A stretch of 6,925 nucleotides of DNA from NCBI GenBank assembly GCA_003133505.1, contig PKXT01000153.1, positions 266 to 7,190 of the forward strand. Direction: 5' to 3'. How positions within the stretch are numbered: the stretch's first letter is position 1; the number at the start of each line of letters is the position of its first letter. Below, in pieces: positions 1 to 5,863 of the stretch. The notes under the pieces were generated by a model. The model made no database searches. It saw only the letters and a list, made by a program, of their open reading frames with translations, and was not told where the DNA came from. The DNA comes from Acidobacteriota bacterium (GTDB taxonomy: Bacteria; Acidobacteriota; Terriglobia; Acidiferrales; UBA7541). Position numbers and translations under genes: made by a program.

Positions 1-1
1 T

Positions 2-613
2 TTGCTGGTGCGCATGCGGGCGGGCGACGAGGAAGCCTTTCTAGTCCTTTATCGCCGCCTCCAGGGCCCCGTGTATCGCTTCGCTTTGCATATGAGCGGT
101 AACCAGGCGCTCGCCGAGGATGTTGTGCAGGAAACCTTCATGACCCTGATTCAACAAAGCGAACGGTTTGATCCCCGCCGCGGAGAGGTTTCGGCTTTCG
201 TCTTCGGCATTGCGCGCAATCATCTCATGCGCCGTTTTGAACGTGACCGCCGCATGGTTCCCTTTCCCGAGGCCGATACCGAAGCCGACGCTAATGGGAA
301 ACACGGCAATTCAGATACAAGAAATAATAGCGTGGTACTACGATTCTCCGCCCCGGTGGACTTGGCCCGGAACGAAACCATTGAGCAAGTGCGAGACGCC
401 GTTCTCGATCTCTCGGAGCATTACCGCGAGGTGGTTGTGTTATGCGACCTGCAGGAAATCAGCTATGAAGATGCGGCGGGAATATTGCAATGCCCAGTGG
501 GAACGGTACGTTCGCGCTTGCACCGCGCGCGGGCGCTCCTGGCCATAAAGCTGCGTGCGTTCCGCCAAATTGAGTCTGTATCCGCAGTCGCGCGTGTTGG
601 GGCGCGGAGGTAA
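2..613 (+). CDS. ECF-family RNA polymerase sigma factor, 5'-truncated by window edge
   Basis: An alternative sigma factor that would direct core RNA polymerase to a small set of promoters, typically envelope or stress genes. The visible 203 residues have the two-domain ECF layout. Sigma region 2 spans about residues 9-84, with the AEDVVQETF core-binding helix at 38-46 and the Arg-rich -10 recognition end FGIARNHLMRRFERDRR at 68-84. A polar, poorly conserved linker covers about 85-122. Region 4 spans about 124-187, with the helix-turn-helix SYEDAAGILQCPVGTVRSRL at 154-173. Region 1.1 and region 3 are absent, as expected for ECF. The frame is open to the left edge. The family usually has several to about twenty residues before the 'LVRMRAGDEEAF' block, so the true start is probably outside the window. 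The next gene begins 8 bases after the stop and looks like its anti-sigma factor. Family certain; subgroup and regulon unknown. Confidence 0.93.
   Translation: MLVRMRAGDEEAFLVLYRRLQGPVYRFALHMSGNQALAEDVVQETFMTLIQQSERFDPRRGEVSAFVFGIARNHLMRRFERDRRMVPFPEADTEADANGKHGNSDTRNNSVVLRFSAPVDLARNETIEQVRDAVLDLSEHYREVVVLCDLQEISYEDAAGILQCPVGTVRSRLHRARALLAIKLRAFRQIESVSAVARVGARR
606..610 (+). promoter_or_regulatory. Ribosome binding site for the anti-sigma gene
   Basis: GGAGG lies over the last codons of the sigma gene, 11 bases before the ATG at 622. The spacing is a little long. Its position inside the upstream gene supports translational coupling of the two genes. Confidence 0.55.
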
Positions 614-621
614 GGGACGTT

Positions 622-1413
622 ATGAATTGCTCCCAGTTTGAGGGAATTGTGCAGGAACTGGCCCGAGAGAGTCGGTCTAGTCTCATGAATAACGAGCGGG
701 AGAATGGATTTGCCCATGTGCGTGTATGCGCCGGTTGCGATAGCCTCCTGGATGAAGCATCCGCGTTGACCATTTCCCTCCGCGCTCTGGCTTTGCGTGA
801 CGCTCGGGCCGAAGCACCCTCGGGCATCGAGGTGGCGGTGGTTGCGGCTTACCGGAAAATTCATGTCCCCGAACCCAAGCTGCTGAGGGTGCGCTGGCGC
901 ATGCCTGCGGCGCTAACCACGTTGGCAATAGCAGCGGCTCTTGGCATTTCTGTTTTCCTGTATCGCCCTTTGCGGCATTTAGCGCCTGCCCAGGTAACCG
1001 TTAGCCAGGCCGTCGCCCCGGCAACTCAACACTCGGAAGATGTTGTGCGGCCCGACAATGGGCAGACGGCCGATGTGTCCCGCAATGGCGGGGCACGCGT
1101 TGAATCCGCGCAAATCTCCCCCACGCCATCTGAAAATCAGGCGTTGAATATCGCATCCGCGAGCAAGCCAAGAAGTCCGCGGAATGCCGGCTCTCTGGAA
1201 GACATCAGCGCCACCAGCGGAGCTTTTATGCCTCTTCCCTACGCGGATGGTGGTCCGGTAGAGGATGCCACATTGGTACGCATGGTTCTTCCCGGTACAG
1301 CCTTGAGCGCTTTGGGCCTCCCCGTTACGGATGGCTCCGCGGAAGGTAAGGTAGTCGCCGATTTTATCGTGGGCGAGGATGGAACTCCCGAGGCAATTCG
1401 AATTGTTCGCTAG
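622..1413 (+). CDS. Probable transmembrane anti-sigma factor with TonB-like C-terminal tail
   Basis: A 263-residue protein likely to hold the upstream ECF sigma factor at the membrane. The N-terminal cytoplasmic part (1-93) has the zinc anti-sigma pattern: an early Cys at 3, then His32-x3-Cys36-x2-Cys39 in AHVRVCAGC. One hydrophobic segment spans about 95-114 (from MPAALTT to SVFLY) and is flanked by Arg. After it comes a Ser/Pro/Asn-rich linker of about 85 residues, presumably periplasmic. A final compact block (about 202-263) contains ATLVRMVLPGTALSALGLPV and ends GKVVADFIVGEDGTPEAIRIVR-stop. That ending resembles the closing beta-strands of TonB/energy-transducer C-termini and similar acidobacterial tails, by recall and not by search. 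Co-directional and nearly abutting the sigma gene, so almost certainly one operon. The anti-sigma role is inferred from the motif and context. The tail's function is unknown; sensing or partner binding in the periplasm is a guess. Confidence 0.78.
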   Translation: MNCSQFEGIVQELARESRSSLMNNERENGFAHVRVCAGCDSLLDEASALTISLRALALRDARAEAPSGIEVAVVAAYRKIHVPEPKLLRVRWRMPAALTTLAIAAALGISVFLYRPLRHLAPAQVTVSQAVAPATQHSEDVVRPDNGQTADVSRNGGARVESAQISPTPSENQALNIASASKPRSPRNAGSLEDISATSGAFMPLPYADGGPVEDATLVRMVLPGTALSALGLPVTDGSAEGKVVADFIVGEDGTPEAIRIVR

Positions 1414-1469
1414 CCATTGTTCGCTGATAAGGGAAGTTTTTGCCCGGACGAGCGATTCGTTGGCCCCAG

Positions 1470-1495
1470 GGAACAGCTGCTTGCCACTGGCGATT
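1470..1495 (+). promoter_or_regulatory. Candidate ECF-type promoter (GGAAC-N16-CGATT)
   Basis: GGAAC at 1470-1474 and CGATT at 1491-1495 are separated by 16 bases. This matches the general ECF promoter shape of a GGAAC-like -35 and a CG(A/T)-like -10. Start of transcription would fall near 1501, leaving an untranslated leader of about 40 bases before the ATG at 1543. With an ECF sigma gene just upstream, autoregulation or co-regulation is plausible. The motif is short, so chance is a real alternative. Confidence 0.35.
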
Positions 1496-1529
1496 AAAGG
1501 AATTTCAAACCGTAAGTGGAAATCACAAC

Positions 1530-1535
1530 AGGAGA
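1530..1535 (+). promoter_or_regulatory. Ribosome binding site that fixes the start at 1543
   Basis: AGGAGA sits 7 bases before the ATG at 1543. An in-frame GTG at 1516 has no comparable site and would put nine extra residues ahead of a clean signal peptide. The ATG is therefore the start. Confidence 0.8.
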
Positions 1536-1542
1536 AGCACAC

Positions 1543-2400
1543 ATGAAGAGAGTAGGAGCATTAGCAATAGCAGCGTTAGGAATTCTTGCGGTTTCCGCCA
1601 GCGCCCAGGCGCAAACCGGGGACACAGTTCCCGCCGGTGCGGCAAGCGCCGGCCAGCAGGCTGGCGCCCCTCCACCTATGCCCCCCATGCCTCCGGACGA
1701 AGCTGTCGCGGTCATCGGAGCCGAGCTTGGCCCCGGGCATCACATCGTTACGGGAGCTCCGATGTCCGCCCAAACAGAGACGGAGGTAACTCAGGTATTA
1801 GGCAATGGAACGCACATTGACAGGAAATCCAATGGATCAATTGCTCGCGATAATCAGGGGCGCATGCGCTTGGAAGTGACGCGACCCCCGATTGGCGCGG
1901 GCTTGGCCGCCGCGGTTGGTGGAGTGCCCACTCGCCACATCGTTTTTATTATGGACCCGGTGGCCCAAACCCACTACGTACTTGAACCGGACAGAAAAAT
2001 CGCGCGCCAGATGGGCCCGCCACCAGCGGGTGATATGAAGGATATGGAGCGATTTCATGGCGAAGAAGGGATGGATGGCGGAAAGAACGTCACCACTGAT
2101 CCTCTGGGCACCCAAACAATCAACGGCCTAAGCGCCACCGGCACGCGCATCACCAAAACCATCGCCACTGGGACAGTTGGAAACGACAATCCAATCCAAG
2201 TCGTCATAGAGCGCTGGTATTCGCCCGCGCTCCAAATGAACGTCATGACCAAGCGCACCGATCCGCGGACGGGCACCACCACTTATCAGCTGGTAGGCGT
2301 CAGCCGCGACGAGCCTTCGGAATCTCTCTTTCAGGTTCCTTCCGACTACACAATAGAACAGGGCGGTCCCATGCACCACATGATGGGTCAGCCACAGTAA
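1543..2400 (+). CDS. Secreted protein of unknown function, signal peptide plus ERWYSP/DPRTG domain
   Basis: A 285-residue exported protein. The signal peptide is residues 1-23: Lys-Arg, a hydrophobic core of Ala/Leu/Ile, then SASAQA with cleavage before Gln24. A Gly/Ala/Pro/Met-rich stretch follows (about 30-52, including PPPMPPMPP). The rest looks like a beta-rich domain: GNGTHIDRKSNGSIARDNQG (87-106), HIVFIMDPVAQTHYVL (132-147), a His/Met/Gly-rich loop (about 157-180), INGLSATGTRITKTIATGTVGN (193-214), IERWYSPALQMNVMTKRTDPRTG (222-244) and LFQVPSDYTI (262-271). The C-terminus is Met/His-rich (PMHHMMG). The pattern of polar beta strands ending in 'VPxxY' recalls lipoprotein-carrier-like (LolA/LolB-type) folds, but I cannot confirm that. 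Similar proteins beside ECF sigma genes are, from memory, frequent in Acidobacteriota. It is the last gene before a strong terminator and may be a target of the upstream sigma factor. Real gene with near certainty; function unknown. Confidence 0.9.
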   Translation: MKRVGALAIAALGILAVSASAQAQTGDTVPAGAASAGQQAGAPPPMPPMPPDEAVAVIGAELGPGHHIVTGAPMSAQTETEVTQVLGNGTHIDRKSNGSIARDNQGRMRLEVTRPPIGAGLAAAVGGVPTRHIVFIMDPVAQTHYVLEPDRKIARQMGPPPAGDMKDMERFHGEEGMDGGKNVTTDPLGTQTINGLSATGTRITKTIATGTVGNDNPIQVVIERWYSPALQMNVMTKRTDPRTGTTTYQLVGVSRDEPSESLFQVPSDYTIEQGGPMHHMMGQPQ

Positions 2401-2445
2401 CAAGAGTTCTCCTCCCCGGAGATGTAGTACGCCCTACCCCCGAAA

Positions 2446-2479
2446 GGGGCGGAGATCAAAAATCTCCGCCCCTTTTTTT
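2446..2479 (+). terminator. Strong intrinsic terminator of the sigma / anti-sigma / secreted-protein block
   Basis: A perfect 11-bp stem (GGGGCGGAGAT at 2446-2456 with ATCTCCGCCCC at 2462-2472) closes a CAAAA loop and is followed at once by seven T (2473-2479). It lies 45 bases after the stop at 2400. On the opposite strand the stem is followed by only three T, so it acts mainly for the plus strand. Confidence 0.93.
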
Positions 2480-2505
2480 GCCCCTGTTTCTTTCTCCGCT
2501 GACCA

Positions 2506-2529
2506 GCCCCCGGGGTATCCCCCGAGGGC
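2506..2529. other. GC-rich hairpin in the convergent intergenic region
   Basis: The arms GCCCCCGGGG (2506-2515) and CCCCGAGGGC (2520-2529) pair at 9 of 10 positions with one C-A mismatch around a TATC loop. No T-run follows on either strand. It lies 69 bases past the stop of the minus-strand CAP gene, so it may stabilise or end that transcript. The remainder of 2480-2598 shows nothing recognisable. Confidence 0.5.
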
Positions 2530-2598
2530 GCCTTCCCGAATGGTAGGCAGCGTGACTGCAAAATCCTTGAGCAGAACAATACCGCCCCTCTGACTAAA

Positions 2599-3363
2599 TC
2601 AATATAGAAGGACGGATAGGCGGTAGTCGGTGAAGCCGGAACGCTCCTCGGACCGGCACGCGCCTACAGCGGCGGAGCGATAGTGGCCGTCGTGGATATT
2701 GTCTTCCAGCGCTTGAGGGAGTTGGCTGGGATCCGAAGTGGTGTAACGCACTTTGAACCGCGGAGCGGGATTGCCGGTGTATCCATGCGCCATTGAGCAA
2801 TCCTTGCGCGCGTCCTGCGTATTGCCGGTTAAACTTAATCCCAATTTGCTTAGACGTGCGCCCGCCTGACGCTCCTGTTCTTCCAAACTCAACTCCGGCG
2901 TTGAATCTGAAAAATCCTCCACCGCGAAAAGCTGGCCATTACGTTCCACGACGGCGATACCGACGGAATTCATATTGGCCGCCAATAAATTGGCGCGGTG
3001 CGGCGGTGAATGCATCCATTCGCTGTGGATCACCACCGCGTCAGGTCCCACCGCCACGTTTTCGGCCAGCTCGCTGAAATGCGCCCCGGACGCTGAAGCT
3101 CGCTCGAGCAAAGCCGGTTCACCGGTGAATTGGTGCCCTATGGTATTTTCACGCGCCATGCGTTGCGCATGGGCCATAGCTGCTTTGGTAAGATCATCAT
3201 CCCATTGCAAACGATGAAGCCCGCGAGACAATCGTTCGCGGTTCGCCGAATCAAACATGATTTTCGCCGCGGTGGACGCGTCTTCCTGGGCCAGTACGAC
3301 AGGCGCAAGAACGATCCCGCAAAGGAGTGCCATAACAACATGAATTGGTGCGAATTTTCTCAT
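2599..3363 (-). CDS. Secreted CAP-domain (SCP/PR-1, YkwD-like) protein with C-terminal extension
   Basis: A 254-residue exported protein. The signal peptide is about residues 1-25 (MRKF, hydrophobic core, APVVLA, cleavage before Gln26). The CAP domain runs about 33-152. It shows the helix FDSANRERLSRGLHRLQWDD (37-56), AMAHAQRMA (62-70), the cavity His77 in NTIGHQF, SELAENVAVG with Glu98/Glu101 (97-106), and HSPPHRANLL with His118 and His122 (118-127). The final strands VGIAVVERNGQLFAVEDFS span 134-152. The conserved His/Glu cavity residues therefore appear present. Bacterial CAP proteins have been linked to envelope or spore functions, mostly without a proven reaction. A further 100 residues after the domain include Cys189 and Cys236, a possible disulphide, and end in DYRLSVLLY. 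Only a weak AGG precedes the ATG. It lies downstream of the FecR-domain gene in the same orientation but beyond a hairpin, so it is read through from that gene or has its own unseen promoter. Confidence 0.92.
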   Translation of the reverse strand: MRKFAPIHVVMALLCGIVLAPVVLAQEDASTAAKIMFDSANRERLSRGLHRLQWDDDLTKAAMAHAQRMARENTIGHQFTGEPALLERASASGAHFSELAENVAVGPDAVVIHSEWMHSPPHRANLLAANMNSVGIAVVERNGQLFAVEDFSDSTPELSLEEQERQAGARLSKLGLSLTGNTQDARKDCSMAHGYTGNPAPRFKVRYTTSDPSQLPQALEDNIHDGHYRSAAVGACRSEERSGFTDYRLSVLLY

Positions 3364-3398
3364 GTGGAAGCCTGATAATAATTTCGATGCGCCTCAAC

Positions 3399-3433
3399 AA
3401 CTAGGAGCCGGGCACTATGCCCGGCTCCTAGTT
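3399..3433 (-). terminator. Perfect 16-bp hairpin, probable terminator of the FecR-domain gene
   Basis: AACTAGGAGCCGGGCA (3399-3414) is exactly complementary to 3418-3433, with a three-base CTA loop. It starts 15 bases after the minus-strand stop codon at 3449-3451. The T-run is weak on the minus strand (TTGTTG just after the stem) and only three T on the plus strand. Termination may therefore be partial, or the hairpin may protect the 3' end. It lies between the FecR-domain and CAP genes and would reduce read-through. Confidence 0.72.
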
Positions 3434-3448
3434 TACACTTGTCACCTG

Positions 3449-5782
3449 TTAACGTCGGCCACCGCTGCCGTGTGAACCGGCCCCACCATGGGAGCCTCCG
3501 CCCGAGGATCCGCCATGGCTGCCCCCGCTGCTGGAATGCGAACCTCCGCCATAGCTAGAGTGCGATCCCCCGCTATAAGACCCGCCGCTGTAGCCGGAAC
3601 TGGGCCACGAGCTATTGCTGTACGATCTGCCGCCGTAGCTCCCGCGTGAGCTCACGATCGGCTTGCTCATGTCGAGCGGAGGCCGGCTGTAGCCGCGCGA
3701 TGACCCATAGCTGCTGCCGTAGCGCGAAGCGGACTGACTGCCGTACCGTGAGGAGGAGTTATATGTTGATGATGAGCGGCCATAAGATGCCCCGCTACTC
3801 GTGTGCGTGTTTTGTGAGAACCGCTGCCAACCATCCTGCGCCTGACTCTGCGAGAGCGGACGCGTGGTGCTGCTGGATGCGCTGGAATGCAGCTGATTGG
3901 TGTTCGAGCGCGAATTGTTGAACGCGTTCGTATTGGTACTCGTCCCGCGTTGCGACCCTCGCGCGGACGAAGTGTGATTGCCCGCAAATCGCGACCAGCC
4001 CTGTTGCGCGCTGTTCGATGGAATCTGCCCGCGAGCTGAGGTGCTGGATGGGGCGCGGTTCTGAGTTGGTTGTGTGCGTGAGGAGGTTGGCGTCCGGGAA
4101 GGTGACGCATTGGACGCGGACCGGTTACCGTTCGCTGCGCTCTGTTTGGATGGGTTATCACCATGAGTGGCCGTCTGGCTGGCGCGGTCCATATCCTGTT
4201 TCACCTGTGCAGCCTGCTGCGAAAATGGTTTTGGCGCAGCCGCTGGCGTATACGTGGAATAGAAGTGCTGTCCACTCGTGTGTGACGGTATGGACGAACG
4301 GCTGGCCGTGCGGTTGGAAGTGTGCAAGCTGGCCTTTGTCGGTGTTACCGGCACATTCCCGGTCATTGCCTGCGCGCCACGAGCCTGCTCAGCGGTGATG
4401 CCTCTGGAAGCGGTGGCACCGCGACCAAAATCTCCGCCGGCAACATGGGCCACACTCTGGAGTAGGCGATCATTGGTCGCCAATCCGCGGATAGTCGAGA
4501 ACCCGCCGGCACGTAGAGGCGCAAAACCATTGTGGAAGTTATTGGGTGTGTGACTGATGTTAATGCCGCCAAACCGTCCGCGATAGCCGCCCCACCATGG
4601 ATGGAACCAGTCACCCGGCCCAATTGGCAGCCAGCCAAAGCGGCCAAAACCACCCCAGCCGAATCCAAACCCAAAACCTCGTCCCCATCCAAAGAAGGAG
4701 ACATACGCCGGCGACCAGAAGGGATAGTAATTGCGATAGAAGCCAATAGGCCCCGGCCACCACGCCCATGATGCTCCGTTAAGGAACCAGCGTCCGTAGT
4801 GATACGGCGCCCAGCCCCACGGCTCGGAAGAAATCCACGTCCAGCCGTAATAAGGTTCCCAGCCCCAGCGGCCAGCATAATAAGGCGACCAGCCCGCAGC
4901 CACTGTGGGCTGCCAGACCGAGCCATAGCCAGGCGCATTGGTCCACGTTCCATAGGCATCCAGGTCCTGGGTGCCGGTGTAATACGGATCCGTATGCTGC
5001 CAGCTTGCAGCACTCACGATGATACGGTCCCGATCTTTGTTGAACGAATCCCAACTGTCGGTACCGGGTGCCCCGGCCACCTTATAGGCCACGTCGTTTC
5101 CCGCGCCGCGAATGGTGATGAGGTCGCCCTTATGGACGCGCTTGGTTCCCTCCTGAGTGGTTACGTCGGCCTCGCCTTCGCGAACGATAAACTCGGTCTC
5201 GTTGTCTGAATTTACCTGCACACGATAACGGCCGGCTTTGACGGGATGGATCGCCACGTTGGGAGTGTCAATTTCGGCATCCGCTTCCGCGCCTTTCAAT
5301 ACGGAATAATCCACTAGTCCTTGGCCTACCTGCACCTGCACATGCTGGCGATCCAGAGTAGCGATACCAACTTGGGCGTGGCTATCAAGCCGTACAATGT
5401 TGGCGTAGTCCAGTTGAACTTCGGCCCGCGAATTGTCGCCGGTCGAAACCTTGTCTCCATTGACCAGAGGCACGTTTAGCGCGGCCCCCTGCCAATCGCC
5501 CGTATCTCCACGCTGCGTCGAAACGTCCCCATTAATCATGCTCACCCGCCCGACGCCCTGATCAGACGACGCTTGAGAATCCTGCGTTCCCTGATTCTGC
5601 TGTCCGTCTTGATCCTGGCCCTGCTGCATGTCCGGACCTTGCTGCATATCCTGAGGCTGTTGGAATTGCTGTTGCTGGTATTGCTGATCCTGAGCTTGGG
5701 TCTGGTCCTGCGCCCATGCGCCCGATGCGCCGCAGCTTCCGAGAATCAGGAGAGCCATTACTGCCACGATTCTCTTATTCAT
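3449..5782 (-). CDS. Exported FecR-domain protein with DUF6600-like Trp/Tyr/Gly region and low-complexity tail
   Basis: A 777-residue exported protein, probably a large periplasmic or surface structural protein; no enzymatic motif is seen. Residues 1-24 are a signal peptide with two possible outcomes: AWA cleavage before Gln25, or a lipobox LGSC with lipidation at Cys17. Residues 25-73 are extremely Gln/Asp-rich with repeated DMQQG. Residues about 76-226 form a FecR-type domain (VGRVSMINGDVSTQRGDTGDW, VPLVNGDKVSTGDNSRAEVQL, IRLD-like VRLDSHAQVGI, VREGEADVTT). Residues about 243-345 are Trp/Tyr-rich (YGTWTNAPGYGSVWQP, AAGWSPYYAGRWGWEPYYGW, SSEPWGWAPYHYGRW), like DUF6600 proteins. Residues 350-405 are Phe/Trp/Gly-rich. 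After that come about 370 residues rich in Ser, Thr, Asn, Gln and Arg, ending in a Gly/Ser/His tail. Frame is unbroken. The start at 5782 is chosen for its GGAGGG site and the signal peptide. A sigma-54 promoter precedes it. The FecR domain here is not next to a TonB receptor, so iron signalling is unlikely. Confidence 0.9.
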   Translation of the reverse strand: MNKRIVAVMALLILGSCGASGAWAQDQTQAQDQQYQQQQFQQPQDMQQGPDMQQGQDQDGQQNQGTQDSQASSDQGVGRVSMINGDVSTQRGDTGDWQGAALNVPLVNGDKVSTGDNSRAEVQLDYANIVRLDSHAQVGIATLDRQHVQVQVGQGLVDYSVLKGAEADAEIDTPNVAIHPVKAGRYRVQVNSDNETEFIVREGEADVTTQEGTKRVHKGDLITIRGAGNDVAYKVAGAPGTDSWDSFNKDRDRIIVSAASWQHTDPYYTGTQDLDAYGTWTNAPGYGSVWQPTVAAGWSPYYAGRWGWEPYYGWTWISSEPWGWAPYHYGRWFLNGASWAWWPGPIGFYRNYYPFWSPAYVSFFGWGRGFGFGFGWGGFGRFGWLPIGPGDWFHPWWGGYRGRFGGINISHTPNNFHNGFAPLRAGGFSTIRGLATNDRLLQSVAHVAGGDFGRGATASRGITAEQARGAQAMTGNVPVTPTKASLHTSNRTASRSSIPSHTSGQHFYSTYTPAAAPKPFSQQAAQVKQDMDRASQTATHGDNPSKQSAANGNRSASNASPSRTPTSSRTQPTQNRAPSSTSARGQIPSNSAQQGWSRFAGNHTSSARGSQRGTSTNTNAFNNSRSNTNQLHSSASSSTTRPLSQSQAQDGWQRFSQNTHTSSGASYGRSSSTYNSSSRYGSQSASRYGSSYGSSRGYSRPPLDMSKPIVSSRGSYGGRSYSNSSWPSSGYSGGSYSGGSHSSYGGGSHSSSGGSHGGSSGGGSHGGAGSHGSGGRR
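3452..3649 (-). repeat. Gly/Ser/His low-complexity tail of the FecR-domain protein
   Basis: This stretch encodes the last 66 residues, built from short units such as GGSYSGGSHSS, GGGSHSS and GGSHGG. Composition is almost only Gly, Ser, His and Tyr, ending in Arg-Arg. Such tails are disordered and expand or contract easily by slippage. The regular His spacing could bind metal, but that is a guess. Confidence 0.8.
3782..4018 (-). repeat. Two copies of a GWxRF motif in the FecR-domain protein
   Basis: Residues about 589-609 (SNSAQQGWSRFAGNHTSSAR) and 645-667 (SQSQAQDGWQRFSQNTHTSS) share the pattern S-x-A-Q-x-G-W-x-R-F, then N, H, T-S-S. They are the only aromatic islands in an otherwise Ser/Thr/Asn/Gln-rich disordered stretch, 56 residues apart. 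They occupy about 3956-4018 and 3782-3850. Confidence 0.65.
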
Positions 5783-5789
5783 TAGATTA

Positions 5790-5795
5790 CCCTCC
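5790..5795 (-). promoter_or_regulatory. Ribosome binding site that fixes the FecR-domain gene start
   Basis: Read on the minus strand, GGAGGG stands 7 bases before the ATG at 5782-5780. The in-frame TTG at 5833 lies only about 4 bases from the predicted transcription start, so it would have no room for a ribosome site. It would also put 17 polar residues ahead of the signal peptide. Confidence 0.85.
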
Positions 5796-5848
5796 GCACT
5801 TTGCCCAGGTTCATCGGTGCCATTGATGTTCAATTCAGCCGTAATATG

Positions 5849-5863
5849 GCAAGTGAAGTGCCA
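5849..5863 (-). promoter_or_regulatory. Sigma-54 (RpoN) -24/-12 promoter of the FecR-domain gene
   Basis: The minus strand reads TTGGCAC-TTCAC-TTGCC. The -24 element TGGCAC (5863-5858) and -12 element TTGC (5852-5849) are separated by exactly five bases, an exact match to the core consensus TGGCAC-N5-TTGC. Placing the C at 5849 at -12 predicts a start near 5837 and a leader of about 55 bases before the ATG at 5782. The gene immediately upstream encodes a sigma-54 activator in the same orientation. Sequence match, spacing, orientation and neighbour all agree. The regulatory link itself is inferred. Confidence 0.87.

Noticed and set aside
1516..1542. GTG start at 1516 for the secreted protein
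   Set aside because: No ribosome site precedes it, and the ATG at 1543 has both AGGAGA at good spacing and a clean signal peptide directly after it.
979..1542. 187-codon minus-strand frame opposite the anti-sigma gene
   Set aside because: It lies antisense to a well-supported gene and shows no domain or start signal.
2506..2529. Intrinsic terminator for the CAP gene
   Set aside because: The hairpin is good but no T-run follows on the minus strand, so it is listed only as a hairpin.
3667..4164. 165-codon open frame on the minus strand inside the FecR-domain gene
   Set aside because: Its translation is Arg/Pro/His-rich, without any domain, and is a frame shadow of the Ser/Thr/Asn-rich coding sequence.
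4363..5013. 216-codon open frame on the minus strand inside the FecR-domain gene
   Set aside because: It overlaps the Trp/Tyr-rich coding region in another frame, and has no ribosome site or recognisable motif. The overlapped frame has clear domains.
5808..5822. Second TGGCAC on the minus strand (5822-5817) as another -24 element
   Set aside because: At the required five-base spacing the -12 position reads AACC, not TTGC.
5783..5833. Extended FecR-domain gene start at the TTG at 5833
   Set aside because: It lacks a ribosome site, falls at the predicted transcription start, and adds 17 polar residues ahead of an evident signal peptide.
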